Positions 53,553 to 62,278 of a DNA stretch of 64,000 nucleotides are shown in pieces (position 1 is the first letter of the stretch; each line of letters opens with the position of its first letter). Source of the DNA: Natronohydrobacter sp. (GTDB lineage Bacteria > Pseudomonadota > Alphaproteobacteria > Rhodobacterales > Rhodobacteraceae); contig JAUVXF010000002.1 of the NCBI GenBank assembly GCA_030603695.1, positions 184,015 through 248,014 on the forward strand. Reading direction: 5' to 3'. Both the position numbers and the translations under genes were made by a program. The notes beneath the pieces are model-generated. The model was not told the origin of the DNA. It ran no database searches and saw only the letters and a list, made by a program, of their open reading frames with translations.

Positions 53553-54053
53553 ATGATGACAGATCACGCAGCGGAGGGCGGCTTTTGCTGTGCAGACCAT
53601 AGCGGCACAGCCAATGCACAGGCGATTCTGGCACAAGCAGAAGGGCAGGCAAGGGCGCGCGGCGTGCGCCTAACCCCGGTGCGCAAGCGCACGCTGGAAA
53701 TTTTGTTGCAGGCCCATGGCGCGCTTGGGGCCTATGATGTGTTGCAGCGGTTGGGGGCAGAAGGCTACGGCACGCAACCCCCGGTAGCTTATCGCGCGCT
53801 GAATTTTCTGGTGGAACATGGTTTGGCGCACCGTATCCGCCGCCTGAACGCCTTTACCGCCTGCGCTCATCCGGGTGAAGAGCATCGCGCGGCCTTTCTG
53901 ATTTGTGAAGGGTGTGATTCTGTGACAGAGGCACCGGCGCGCGGGGTGAGTGACGCGCTGGCGCTTGCCGCAGATGCTGTGGGCTTTCATCTGGAACGCG
54001 CGACGATAGAGGCTGTGGGGCTGTGCGCTGGCTGCAAAGGCGCGCGCGCGTGA
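53553..54053 (+). CDS. zur: Zinc uptake regulator, Fur family
   Basis: This 166-residue repressor has an N-terminal winged helix region (about 35-95, GVRLTPVRKRTLEILLQAH...PPVAYRALNFLVEHGLAHRI) and a C-terminal dimerisation domain with the metal-site HPGEEHRAAFLICEGC and final CAGC. CEGC and CAGC are the structural zinc CxxC pairs of Fur/Zur proteins. When zinc is plentiful, Zur-Zn would bind the two boxes upstream and repress znuA and zur-znuCB. Its stop overlaps the znuC GTG start by four bases. Confidence 0.94.
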   Translation: MMTDHAAEGGFCCADHSGTANAQAILAQAEGQARARGVRLTPVRKRTLEILLQAHGALGAYDVLQRLGAEGYGTQPPVAYRALNFLVEHGLAHRIRRLNAFTACAHPGEEHRAAFLICEGCDSVTEAPARGVSDALALAADAVGFHLERATIEAVGLCAGCKGARA

Positions 54054-54844
54054 GCCTGATGTCAACCCTTGGCCTTGGTGTCAGCTATGGCGGGCGGCAG
54101 GTGCTGTTCGACATCAATTTTCAGATAGACCGGGGCGAGATTGTTACCGTGGTTGGGCCAAACGGGTCTGGCAAGACAACATTTTTGCGCGCGCTTCTGG
54201 GCGTTGTGCCCCCATCACGCGGGCGGGTGCAGCGGGCCAAGGGGCTGCGCGTGGGCTATGTGCCGCAGAATCTGCATATTGATCCAGGCTTGCCCTTGCC
54301 TGTCTCGCGGTTTTTGTCCCTGCCCCGGCGGCAAACTGCGGCCGCAATTGCTGATGTGCTGGCGCGGGTGGGCGTGCCTGATGTGGCGCATCAAGGCATG
54401 ACCACCTTGTCGGGCGGGCAGTTTCAGCGTGTGCTGTTGGCTCGCGCGCTTTTGGGCAAGCCGGATATCCTGATGCTGGATGAACCAACGGCGGGGCTGG
54501 ATCAGCCCGGCGTGGCCAGTTTTTACCGCCTTATTGACGAGGTGCGCCGCGATATGGGCTGCGCGGTGCTGTCCATAAGCCATGATTTGCATGTGGTGAT
54601 GAGCGCCTCTGACAGGGTTATTTGCATCAATGGGCATGTCTGCTGCGAAGGTGCGCCGCATGTGGTGCGCGCAGCGCCAGAATATCGCGCGCTGTTCGGG
54701 CTGGGCACAGGCGGGGCCTTGGCGCTGTATCAGCACAGCCATGATCATGATCATGACCACGAGCATGCCCACCCCCATACCCATGATCATACCCACCCCC
54801 ACACCCATGCCCATGAGAAGGATCATGCCGATCATGCTGGATGA
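54050..54844 (+). CDS. znuC: Zinc ABC transporter ATP-binding protein with His-rich C-terminal tail
   Basis: This 264-residue ATPase has Walker A VGPNGSGKTT, signature TLSGGQFQRVLLARAL and Walker B ILMLDEPTAGLD. It energises ZnuB. The last 36 residues (229-264) form a tail with 16 histidines alternating mainly with Asp/Pro/Thr; it would lie in the cytoplasm, which is unusual for such a motif. The start is GTG at 54050, overlapping the zur stop; ATG at 54059 would remove three residues. The last bases overlap the znuB start. Confidence 0.95.
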   Translation: MSLMSTLGLGVSYGGRQVLFDINFQIDRGEIVTVVGPNGSGKTTFLRALLGVVPPSRGRVQRAKGLRVGYVPQNLHIDPGLPLPVSRFLSLPRRQTAAAIADVLARVGVPDVAHQGMTTLSGGQFQRVLLARALLGKPDILMLDEPTAGLDQPGVASFYRLIDEVRRDMGCAVLSISHDLHVVMSASDRVICINGHVCCEGAPHVVRAAPEYRALFGLGTGGALALYQHSHDHDHDHEHAHPHTHDHTHPHTHAHEKDHADHAG

Positions 54845-55637
54845 TTTCCTGATGCGCGCGCTTCTGGCGGGGCTGGCTGTCGCTTTGGCAACAGGGCCTT
54901 TGGGCTGTTTCGTTGTCTGGCGGCGCATGGCCTATTTCGGGGATGCAACGGCGCATGCCGCCATTCTTGGTGTGGCTTTGGCGCTTGGCTTTCAGATCAG
55001 CATTTTTGCGGGCACGATGGTTGTTGCGCTGATGATGGCCATGACAGTTTCCGTGCTGGCGGGGCGCGGCTGGGCCATGGATACCACCTTGGGCGTGCTG
55101 GCGCATTCGGCGCTGGCCTTTGGGTTGGTGGCGGTATCCTTCCTGCCGTCTGTGCGGGTGGATCTGTCGGCCTATCTGTTTGGCGATATTTTGGCCGTGT
55201 CGCGGGCTGATCTGGCGGTGATCTGTGCAGGGTCTGGCGTGGTGCTGGCTTTGCTGTTCTGGCGCTGGTCGGGCTTGCTGACAGCAACATTGAACGAGGA
55301 TCTGGCCCATGCCTCTGGCATAAATCCGGGGCGAGAGCGGCTGGTTCTGACATTGGCGCTGGCGGTTGTGGTTGCTGTTGCGCTGAAAATCGTGGGGGCG
55401 CTGCTGATTGCGGCGCTGTTGATCATCCCGGCGGCAGCGGCGCGTAATTTTGCGCGCGGGCCGGAAAGCATGGCCGTGATGGCAGTCGTGCTGGGGGGGC
55501 TTTCGGTATGGGGCGGATTACAGCTGTCATTGGCCCAAGATACACCCTCTGGCCCGTCTATTGTGGTGGTGGCGGCGGTGATCTTTCTGCTCAGCACATT
55601 GGCAGGCAGCGTGTTGGCGCGCTACGGGCGGTCATGA
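54834..55637 (+). CDS. znuB: Zinc ABC transporter permease
   Basis: This 267-residue protein has about eight hydrophobic segments and belongs to the ABC-3 permease family. MRALLAGLAVALATGPLGCFVVWRRMAYFGDATAHAAILG is the classic ZnuB/MntB N-terminus, with AAARNFARGPESM near the C-terminus. Start at 54834 gives an 11-base overlap with znuC and uses the GAAGGA site 11 bases upstream; upstream codons at 54825 and 54813 are alternatives. It completes the zur-znuC-znuB operon. Confidence 0.95.
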   Translation: MLDDFLMRALLAGLAVALATGPLGCFVVWRRMAYFGDATAHAAILGVALALGFQISIFAGTMVVALMMAMTVSVLAGRGWAMDTTLGVLAHSALAFGLVAVSFLPSVRVDLSAYLFGDILAVSRADLAVICAGSGVVLALLFWRWSGLLTATLNEDLAHASGINPGRERLVLTLALAVVVAVALKIVGALLIAALLIIPAAAARNFARGPESMAVMAVVLGGLSVWGGLQLSLAQDTPSGPSIVVVAAVIFLLSTLAGSVLARYGRS

Positions 55638-55693
55638 CGGCAGGCAGTGCGCACCCGTTCAGGGTGCGGGCTGTGCGGCATATGGCGGCCGCG

Positions 55694-57484
55694 TTATGCC
55701 GCTTGGCCTGCGGTAAATTGCAGCCGTGCAAGGCGGGCATATAGCCCCCCTTGGGCAACCAGTTCGTCATGCGTGCCCGTTGCCACGATCCGGCCCTCAT
55801 CGAATACGATAATGCGGTCTGCCTGTTTTACCGTGGCCAAGCGGTGCGCAATCGCAATCGTGGTGCGCCCTTTCGAGAGGTGATCGACGGCGCGTTGCAC
55901 GGCGGCTTCTGATTCCGCATCCAAAGCACTTGTGGCCTCATCCAGCAGTAAGATGGGTGCATCGCGCAAAATGGCGCGCGCAATCGCCACGCGCTGTTTT
56001 TGCCCGCCCGACAGCATTACCCCGCGCTCGCCCAACTCTGTGCGATACCCTTCTGGCAGGCGCGTCAGGAAATCATCCGCATTCGCGGCCTTTGCAGCGG
56101 CAATCACCTCGCTGTCAGAGGCGCCGGGGCGGCCAAAGCGGATATTGTCCATCGCGCTTGTGGCAAAGATCACCGGGTCTTGGGGCACAAGCGCAATCGC
56201 GCGACGGAAATCTGCGCGCGTCATGTCGCGCAAATCCAGCCCATCAATGCGGATTGCCCCGGATTTCGGGTCATAATAGCGCATCAAAAGCTGCAAGATC
56301 GTCGTCTTGCCCGCGCCAGAGGGGCCGACAAGCGCCACCGTTTCGCCCGGAGATACTGTCAGGCTGACATTCTGGAGCGCTTGCTGGCCGGGGCGCGTGG
56401 GGTAATGGAAGGCAACATTTTCAAACCGCACTTCGCCGCGCGCGGGGCGGGGCAGGGCTGTGGGGTGTTCCGGGTCTTGCACGCTGTCTTCTGCGCTCAG
56501 CAGTTCCACCAACCGCTCGCTTGCGCCCGCGGCGCGCTGCAATTCTGACCATATCTCCGACAGCGCCCCAACCGATCCGGCCACAATCACGGCATAGATC
56601 ACAAATTGCGCCAATTCACCGGGCGACATGGCGCCCGCCGCCACATCGCGCGCACCCATCCACAAAGTGCCCAGAATACCGGCAAATACAAGGAAGATGA
56701 CGATCACAGTAAGCAGCGCGCGGGTGAAAATACGCCTGCGCGCCACATCGAAGCTGGTTTCTGTTACGCGGTCAAAGGCGGCGCGGCTTGCAGCCTCGTG
56801 GGTATTGGCCTGAACCGTCTGCACGGAACTCAACGCTTCAGAGGCATTGCCCGAAGAGGCCGCGATCCAATCCTGATTTTCGCGCGAGAGTTTGCGCAGC
56901 TTGCGGCCCATAACGACAATCGGCACAATGATCACAGGCACCATCAGCAGGACAAACCCCGTCAGCTTGGCAGAGGTCAGCGCCAGCAAAACCAGCCCAC
57001 CCAGCAGCATCAGTGCATTGCGCAGCGCGATAGAAACAGAAGAGCCGATCACAGATTGAATAAGCGTGGTATCGGTCGTCAGGCGCGACAGCACTTCGCC
57101 TGTCATGATCCGCTCGTAAAATGCGGGGCTGCGATCTATCACCCGGGCAAAAAGCGCCTTGCGTATATCGGCCACAATCCGCTCGCCCAACCGGGTTACG
57201 AAATAATAACGCAAGCCTGTTCCCAGCGCCAAAAGCCCCGCAAGGCCAAAAGCGCCCGCGAAATATTGGTTCAACAGGATCATTTCGCGCGCTTCAAACC
57301 CGTCCACCACGCGCCGCACAGCCAAAGGCAGCGCCAGCGTAATGGCCGCAGTTGTGACAAGTGCAACCATAGCCAGCGCCAGCAGCGCGCGATAGGGCCG
57401 GATAAATGGCCAAAGCCCTTTCAATGCGCCGAAATTCTTGGATTTCGCGCGATCTTCCAACGCGGATGCCGGTGTCTCTGCCAT
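55694..57484 (-). CDS. MsbA-like ABC transporter, fused membrane and ATPase domains
   Basis: This 596-residue half-transporter exporter has six transmembrane segments in residues about 30-320 and a C-terminal ATPase domain with Walker A LVGPSGAGKTT, signature MLSGGQKQRVAIARAI and Walker B PILLLDEATSALD. It would work as a homodimer. The substrate is unknown; lipids, hydrophobic peptides and drugs are all possible. The gene is single and convergent with znuB. Confidence 0.88.
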   Translation of the reverse strand: MAETPASALEDRAKSKNFGALKGLWPFIRPYRALLALAMVALVTTAAITLALPLAVRRVVDGFEAREMILLNQYFAGAFGLAGLLALGTGLRYYFVTRLGERIVADIRKALFARVIDRSPAFYERIMTGEVLSRLTTDTTLIQSVIGSSVSIALRNALMLLGGLVLLALTSAKLTGFVLLMVPVIIVPIVVMGRKLRKLSRENQDWIAASSGNASEALSSVQTVQANTHEAASRAAFDRVTETSFDVARRRIFTRALLTVIVIFLVFAGILGTLWMGARDVAAGAMSPGELAQFVIYAVIVAGSVGALSEIWSELQRAAGASERLVELLSAEDSVQDPEHPTALPRPARGEVRFENVAFHYPTRPGQQALQNVSLTVSPGETVALVGPSGAGKTTILQLLMRYYDPKSGAIRIDGLDLRDMTRADFRRAIALVPQDPVIFATSAMDNIRFGRPGASDSEVIAAAKAANADDFLTRLPEGYRTELGERGVMLSGGQKQRVAIARAILRDAPILLLDEATSALDAESEAAVQRAVDHLSKGRTTIAIAHRLATVKQADRIIVFDEGRIVATGTHDELVAQGGLYARLARLQFTAGQAA

Positions 57485-57591
57485 GCTGTCTTGCTCTTGC
57501 CTGTAACAAGACGGGTTTAGGTCAGCATTGCATAAGGGGCAAGCCCCAGTGAGGTCGCAGGGGGAGCGCTATTTTTGCGCAGCCACGCTGT

Positions 57592-58209
57592 TCAGCCAGC
57601 TTTTTCCATGCGCAGAAAGGTGAACAGGCCAAGGCTGGTCAAGGGCTTTTCCTCTATCAGGTGCAGATCATGCACGCCCAAAACCCGGTCTTTGGCAAAA
57701 TTGGAATGCCAGCCCATCCAATCCGCGAAAGGGGCGAATTTGCGCTCCAGCCATGCAAGCCAGCCTTCCTCGCGGGCAAAATGGTTGACAAGCAGGATTT
57801 GCCCGCCCGGTTTGCACACGCGCGCCATTTCGGCCATCACCTGCTCTGGGTCGGGCACGACAGAGATAAGATGCATCGCAACGACAGTATCAAAGCTTGC
57901 ATCGGGGAAATCCATGTCGCGCGCATCCATCTGGCGCAATTCATTCACATGCGAGAGGTTCTCGTCGCGCACCTTCGTGCGCGCGCGTTCCAGCATGTCT
58001 TCGGAAAAATCGATGCCCGATACTTTCAGCGCCGGGTTGTAATATGGCAAAGCAAGCCCTGTGCCCACGCCCACTTCCAGAACATGCCCACCGCTGTCAT
58101 TGGCAACCTTGGTTGCATGTTTGCGCCCGGCATTGGTGATCTGCCCAAACGTCATGTCATAGATCGGCGCCCAACGCCGGTAGCTTGCTGTAATCGCCTC
58201 TGGTTTCAC
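57592..58209 (-). CDS. pmtA: Phosphatidylethanolamine N-methyltransferase, Rhodobacter PmtA type
   Basis: This 205-residue SAM-dependent methyltransferase starts SYRRWAPIYDMTFGQITNAGRK, typical of Rhodobacter-type PmtA, and has the SAM motif VLEVGVGTGLALP (43-55). SEDMLERARTKV, MDARDMDFPDASFDTVVAMH and VCKPGGQILLVNHF also match. The enzyme methylates phosphatidylethanolamine stepwise to phosphatidylcholine, a common lipid in alphaproteobacteria. It may be confused with UbiE-like methyltransferases, but the N-terminus favours PmtA. Confidence 0.87.
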   Translation of the reverse strand: MKPEAITASYRRWAPIYDMTFGQITNAGRKHATKVANDSGGHVLEVGVGTGLALPYYNPALKVSGIDFSEDMLERARTKVRDENLSHVNELRQMDARDMDFPDASFDTVVAMHLISVVPDPEQVMAEMARVCKPGGQILLVNHFAREEGWLAWLERKFAPFADWMGWHSNFAKDRVLGVHDLHLIEEKPLTSLGLFTFLRMEKAG

Positions 58210-58341
58210 CTGTTCTTCTCCTCACCTGTTGCCAGAGAGGTTGGGCGAGGGTTAACGATTGGTCAACCTGCTTTGTTGTATCGAAAAGGCAACATTTGCG
58301 TTATCGTCTGGCTGTGCTCCGAAAACGGGCAGCCCGCCGCC

Positions 58342-58674
58342 CTACATTGAAAAGCTGATCCCGCAACCACAACTGGATGAGGCATTGGGATTGTCGATTA
58401 CAAAGCGCGCGCCGATCAATTCTTCGGTGAAATCAATTACCGCATTGGCCAGAAAGGGCAGCGAAACCGGGTCTATCAGCACTTTGTGGCCGTCTTTTTC
58501 CAGCACCAGATCATCTGCGGCGGGGGCGTCAAAGCGGATGTCATATTGAAAGCCAGAACACCCGCCGCCATCCACAGCCACGCGCAGGGCCTTGACCTCG
58601 CCTGTATCTTCGGCAATTTCGGCCAGTCTGGCAAAGGCGCGTTCGCTTACACGGGGGGGGATGGTCAAGGTCAT
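58342..58674 (-). CDS. erpA: A-type iron-sulfur cluster carrier (ErpA/IscA family)
   Basis: This 110-residue protein has the three cluster ligands of A-type carriers: C39 in GGGCSGFQY and C102/C104 in SSCGCGISF. These proteins receive iron-sulfur clusters from the Suf or Isc scaffold and deliver them to apo-enzymes. Assignment to ErpA over IscA or SufA is made by context-free resemblance and is only moderate. It diverges from dgt across an 81-base gap, an arrangement I recall as common in Rhodobacterales. Confidence 0.9.
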   Translation of the reverse strand: MTLTIPPRVSERAFARLAEIAEDTGEVKALRVAVDGGGCSGFQYDIRFDAPAADDLVLEKDGHKVLIDPVSLPFLANAVIDFTEELIGARFVIDNPNASSSCGCGISFSM

Positions 58675-58755
58675 GGCTACCGGCTGTTATATTTCTTATT
58701 ACTTTGGTCTGATATAAGCCGTATAGCAGTTTTCGACAAGAGAGCAGGAGAGAAT

Positions 58756-59949
58756 ATGCTCAAACCCTACGCAACAAAGCCCGAACAGTCGCGCGGGCGG
58801 CTGCATGGCGAGGCGATGAGCACCTTCCGCTCGCCCTTTCAGCGCGACCGGGACAGGATTATTCATTCATCTGCCTTTCGCCGTCTGAAGCACAAGACTC
58901 AGGTGTTCATCGAACATGAGGGCGATTATTACCGCACGCGCCTGACCCATTCCATCGAAGTGGCGCAAGTGGCGCGCACCTTGGCCAGCGCCTTGGGGCT
59001 GAATACCGATCTGGCAGAGGCGATTGCGCTGGCCCATGATCTGGGCCATCCCCCTTTTGGCCATACGGGCGAAGATGCGCTGTGCGAGTTGATGGCCCCC
59101 TATGGCGGGTTTGACCATAACGCACAGGCGCTGCGGATCATTACCAAGCTGGAACGCCATTACGCAGATTTTGACGGGCTGAACCTGACATGGGAAACGC
59201 TGGAAGGAATTGCCAAGCATAATGGCCCGGTCACGGATGCGCAGGGCAACCCACTGAAAGGCGATGTGCTGCCCTATGCGCTGGCCGAATGCAACGCGGC
59301 CTTTGATCTGGAATTGTCAGGCTATGCCAGCGCCGAGGCTCAGGTGGCCGCGATTGCCGATGATATCGCCTATAACCACCATGATTTGCATGATGGGTTG
59401 CGTTCTGGCCTGTTTACCGAAGATGATCTGATGGAATTGCCGATCACCGGCCCCGCATTCGCAGAGGTGGATAAGCTGTATCCGGGGTTGGAGCGGATGC
59501 GCCGCCGGCACGAGGCGTTGCGCCGGGTGTTCGGGGTTATGGTGGAAGATGTGTTGGCTGTGGCCTCTACCCGGCTTGGCCCGGCCGATCTGACATCGGC
59601 GCAGGATATCCGCGATCTGCGGCTGACCATCATTCGCTTTTCTGACCGGCTGTTTCGAGAGTTGAAAGTAATCCGGCAGTTTTTGTTCACGCGCATGTAT
59701 CGCGCGCCCTCGGTTGTGGCCATGCGCGCCGAGGTGACAGAAATGGTGCGCGCGCTCTTCCCGTTATTTCTGGCGCAACCGGATTTGTTGCCTGCCGAAT
59801 GGCGGCGCGATGTAGAGGGGGCGCGGGATGAAACGGCGCTGGCGCGGAGTGTGGCGGATTATGTCTCTGGCATGACAGACCGTTTCGCCATTCAGGAATA
59901 CAGGCGGCTGATAAAGGGAATTGCACCAGATACCGGGCGTTATTTGTGA
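58756..59949 (+). CDS. dgt: dGTPase-like HD-domain triphosphohydrolase
   Basis: This 397-residue HD-domain protein hydrolyses dGTP (or other dNTPs) to the nucleoside and triphosphate. Metal ligands are H65 in RTRLTHSIEVAQVA and H94-D95 in ALAHDLGHPPFGHTGE. The opening PEQSRGRLHGEAMSTFRSPFQRDRDRIIHSSAFRRLKHKTQVF matches the dGTPase-like family type 2. Frame opens earlier (58486), but GCAGGAGAGA precedes the ATG at 58756. arginyl-tRNA synthetase often follows dgt in relatives, but here zwf follows after 168 bases. Confidence 0.93.
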   Translation: MLKPYATKPEQSRGRLHGEAMSTFRSPFQRDRDRIIHSSAFRRLKHKTQVFIEHEGDYYRTRLTHSIEVAQVARTLASALGLNTDLAEAIALAHDLGHPPFGHTGEDALCELMAPYGGFDHNAQALRIITKLERHYADFDGLNLTWETLEGIAKHNGPVTDAQGNPLKGDVLPYALAECNAAFDLELSGYASAEAQVAAIADDIAYNHHDLHDGLRSGLFTEDDLMELPITGPAFAEVDKLYPGLERMRRRHEALRRVFGVMVEDVLAVASTRLGPADLTSAQDIRDLRLTIIRFSDRLFRELKVIRQFLFTRMYRAPSVVAMRAEVTEMVRALFPLFLAQPDLLPAEWRRDVEGARDETALARSVADYVSGMTDRFAIQEYRRLIKGIAPDTGRYL

Positions 59950-60117
59950 ATTCATTTCGGTTTGGCATATCAGGGATTTGAGCGGGGCTTGCGGCCTGTG
60001 AGCGGGGTGATCGGACTGGACAAGCGGCATATTGCGCGCTAAAGGGTTCATGATAGCGCTAACGGCGTTGGGGCCGGGGCGCGGATTTGGCTGACAAGAA
60101 GCTGATAGGGAATTGGT

Positions 60118-61563
60118 ATGGTTGCGCGCGTCATTCCGGTAGAAAGATTTGATCTGGTCATCTTCGGCGCGTCAGGCGATCTGGCGCGGCGCAAAATCCT
60201 TCCGGGCCTTTATCGGCGCTGGAAGGAAGGGCAAATACCCGAAGGCGCACGCATTATCGGTGCGGCGCGCAGCGATATGACAGATGCGGAATTTCGCACA
60301 CAGGTTTCGGACGCGCTGAAAGAGTTTCTGGAACCGGCCGCCCTTGTTCCTGAAGTGGTTTCAGGCTTTCTGGATATCCTGGCCTATGTCAGGATCGATG
60401 CCAAAGGCGAAGCAGGATGGGAAGCGCTTGCCGCAATCATGCGCAAGGATGTGGTGCGTGCCTTCTACCTCTCGGTTGCGCCCGCGCTGTTTGGGGATAT
60501 TGCGCAACGTCTGCACCAGCGCGGCATTGCCGATCGGGCCTCTCGGATTGTGGTGGAAAAGCCTTTTGGCAAGGATCTCAAAACCGCGCGCGCGCTCAAT
60601 GCCGCCTTGGCAGAATATTTCAACGAAGATCAGATTTACCGCATTGATCACTATCTGGGCAAGGAAACCGTGCAAAACCTGATGGCGGTGCGCTTTGCCA
60701 ATATCCTGTTCGAACCCTTGTGGAACGCGCAATTTGTGGATCATGTCCAGATCACCGTGGCCGAAACCGTGGGTGTGGGCGGGCGTGGCGAATATTATGA
60801 CAATTCGGGCGCCATGCGCGATATGGTGCAAAACCACCTGATGCAGCTTTTGTGCCTGATCGCGATGGAGCCACCCCATTGTTTCGAGCCTGACGCCATG
60901 CGCGATGAAAAGCTGAAGGTGATCCGCGCGCTTGACCCGCTGAAACCCGGCGAATTCGTGCGCGGGCAATACCGTGGCAAGGGCGGGGATGATTACCTGA
61001 CAGAAGCCGGCAATCCCGATAGCCGGACGGAGAGCTTCATTGCAATGAAGCTGCATGTTTCCAACTGGCGCTGGAAGGGCACGCCCTTTTATCTGCGCAC
61101 CGGCAAGCGCATGAAATCGCGCGTTTCCGAAATTGCTGTGACGTTCAAAGAGCCACCGCATTCGATTTTTGGCGAATCCAACCAATGGCGCGAGAATGTG
61201 CTGGTGATCCGCCTGCAACCCGATGAAGGGATGGATCTGCGCGTCATGATCAAGGAACCGGGGCCGGGGGGGATGCGCCTGAAAGATGTGGCGCTGGATA
61301 TGAGCTTTGCCGAGGCCTTGGGCAATGATCTGGATATCCCGGATGCCTATGAGCGGTTGATCATGGATGTGATCCGCGGCAACCAGACGCTGTTCATGCG
61401 CGGCGATGAGGTAGAGGCCGCTTGGGCATGGGTTGATCCCATCATTGATGGCTGGGAAATGCGCGGAGATCAGCCGGAGGCATATGAGCCGGGATCGACA
61501 GGGCCAGAGGGCGCACTTATGTTGATGCATAAGGACGGGCGGCGCTGGCGGGAGATCCGGTAA
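60118..61563 (+). CDS. zwf: Glucose-6-phosphate 1-dehydrogenase
   Basis: This 481-residue enzyme oxidises glucose 6-phosphate to 6-phosphogluconolactone with NAD(P). It has the dinucleotide motif GASGDLARRK (17-26) and the active-site RIDHYLGKE near residues 174-182. AGGGA sits eight bases ahead of the ATG. It is the first gene of zwf-pgl-pgi; the stop TAA overlaps the pgl start (TAATG). In Rhodobacterales it supplies the Entner-Doudoroff pathway. Confidence 0.97.
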   Translation: MVARVIPVERFDLVIFGASGDLARRKILPGLYRRWKEGQIPEGARIIGAARSDMTDAEFRTQVSDALKEFLEPAALVPEVVSGFLDILAYVRIDAKGEAGWEALAAIMRKDVVRAFYLSVAPALFGDIAQRLHQRGIADRASRIVVEKPFGKDLKTARALNAALAEYFNEDQIYRIDHYLGKETVQNLMAVRFANILFEPLWNAQFVDHVQITVAETVGVGGRGEYYDNSGAMRDMVQNHLMQLLCLIAMEPPHCFEPDAMRDEKLKVIRALDPLKPGEFVRGQYRGKGGDDYLTEAGNPDSRTESFIAMKLHVSNWRWKGTPFYLRTGKRMKSRVSEIAVTFKEPPHSIFGESNQWRENVLVIRLQPDEGMDLRVMIKEPGPGGMRLKDVALDMSFAEALGNDLDIPDAYERLIMDVIRGNQTLFMRGDEVEAAWAWVDPIIDGWEMRGDQPEAYEPGSTGPEGALMLMHKDGRRWREIR

Positions 61564-62234
61564 TGGAATTTCACGAATACCCTGACCGCGAAATGATGAT
61601 GCTGCGTCTGGCGCAGCGCATTTCCTCGGAACTGGGCGAAACATTACGCAGCGCGGGGCAGGCCACGTTATGTGTGCCCGGCGGAACCACACCGGGGCCA
61701 GTGTTTGACACGCTGAGCGGGGTTGATCTGGAGTGGCAGAAAATCGCAGTTGTTCTGAATGACGAACGCTGGGTGCCAGAGGATAGCCCGCGTTCCAACA
61801 CCCGCCTGTTGCGCGACAGGCTGCTGACAGGGCGCGCGGCGGGCGCGCAGCTTGTGCCCTTGCGCACGGATGCCCCCACCCCTGAAGAGGGGTTGGAGCA
61901 GGTGCGCGCGGGGCTGGAGCCGCATTTGCCTATTTCCGTGCTGCTTCTGGGCATGGGCGAGGATATGCACACTGCCTCTCTTTTCCCCGGCGCAGATAAT
62001 CTGGACGCCGCTTTGCGCGCCGATGCACCCCCAGTTATGGCCATGCGCGCCGAAGCTGCGGGAGAGCCGCGCATAACCCTCACAGCGCCTGTCTTGCAAA
62101 ATGCCTTGCGGGTGCATGTGCTGATTGCGGGCGCAGCAAAGCGCGCAGCATTGGAACGCGCCCTGACCCTGCCCCCGGCAGAGGCCCCGATTGCCTGCAT
62201 TCTGGATCAGGCGCAGGTGCATTGGGCGGAATGA
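61563..62234 (+). CDS. pgl: 6-phosphogluconolactonase
   Basis: This 223-residue protein belongs to the NagB/DevB-type 6-phosphogluconolactonases. It starts FHEYPDREMMMLRLAQRI and contains the signatures LCVPGGTTPGPVFDTL, VVLNDERWVPEDSPRSN and LLGMGEDMHTASLFPGA. It hydrolyses 6-phosphogluconolactone to 6-phosphogluconate. Its start codon overlaps the zwf stop, so translation is coupled. Confidence 0.95.
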   Translation: MEFHEYPDREMMMLRLAQRISSELGETLRSAGQATLCVPGGTTPGPVFDTLSGVDLEWQKIAVVLNDERWVPEDSPRSNTRLLRDRLLTGRAAGAQLVPLRTDAPTPEEGLEQVRAGLEPHLPISVLLLGMGEDMHTASLFPGADNLDAALRADAPPVMAMRAEAAGEPRITLTAPVLQNALRVHVLIAGAAKRAALERALTLPPAEAPIACILDQAQVHWAE

Positions 62235-62278
62235 TCCGCGCGTAACACTTTCCACAAAAAACAATAGGGACAGAGAAA

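Noticed and set aside
54630..54833. Upstream extension of znuB
   Set aside because: The frame is open back to 54630, but this part is the shifted reading of the znuC His tail (Met/Pro/Ile run) and the ZnuB family begins at the chosen start.
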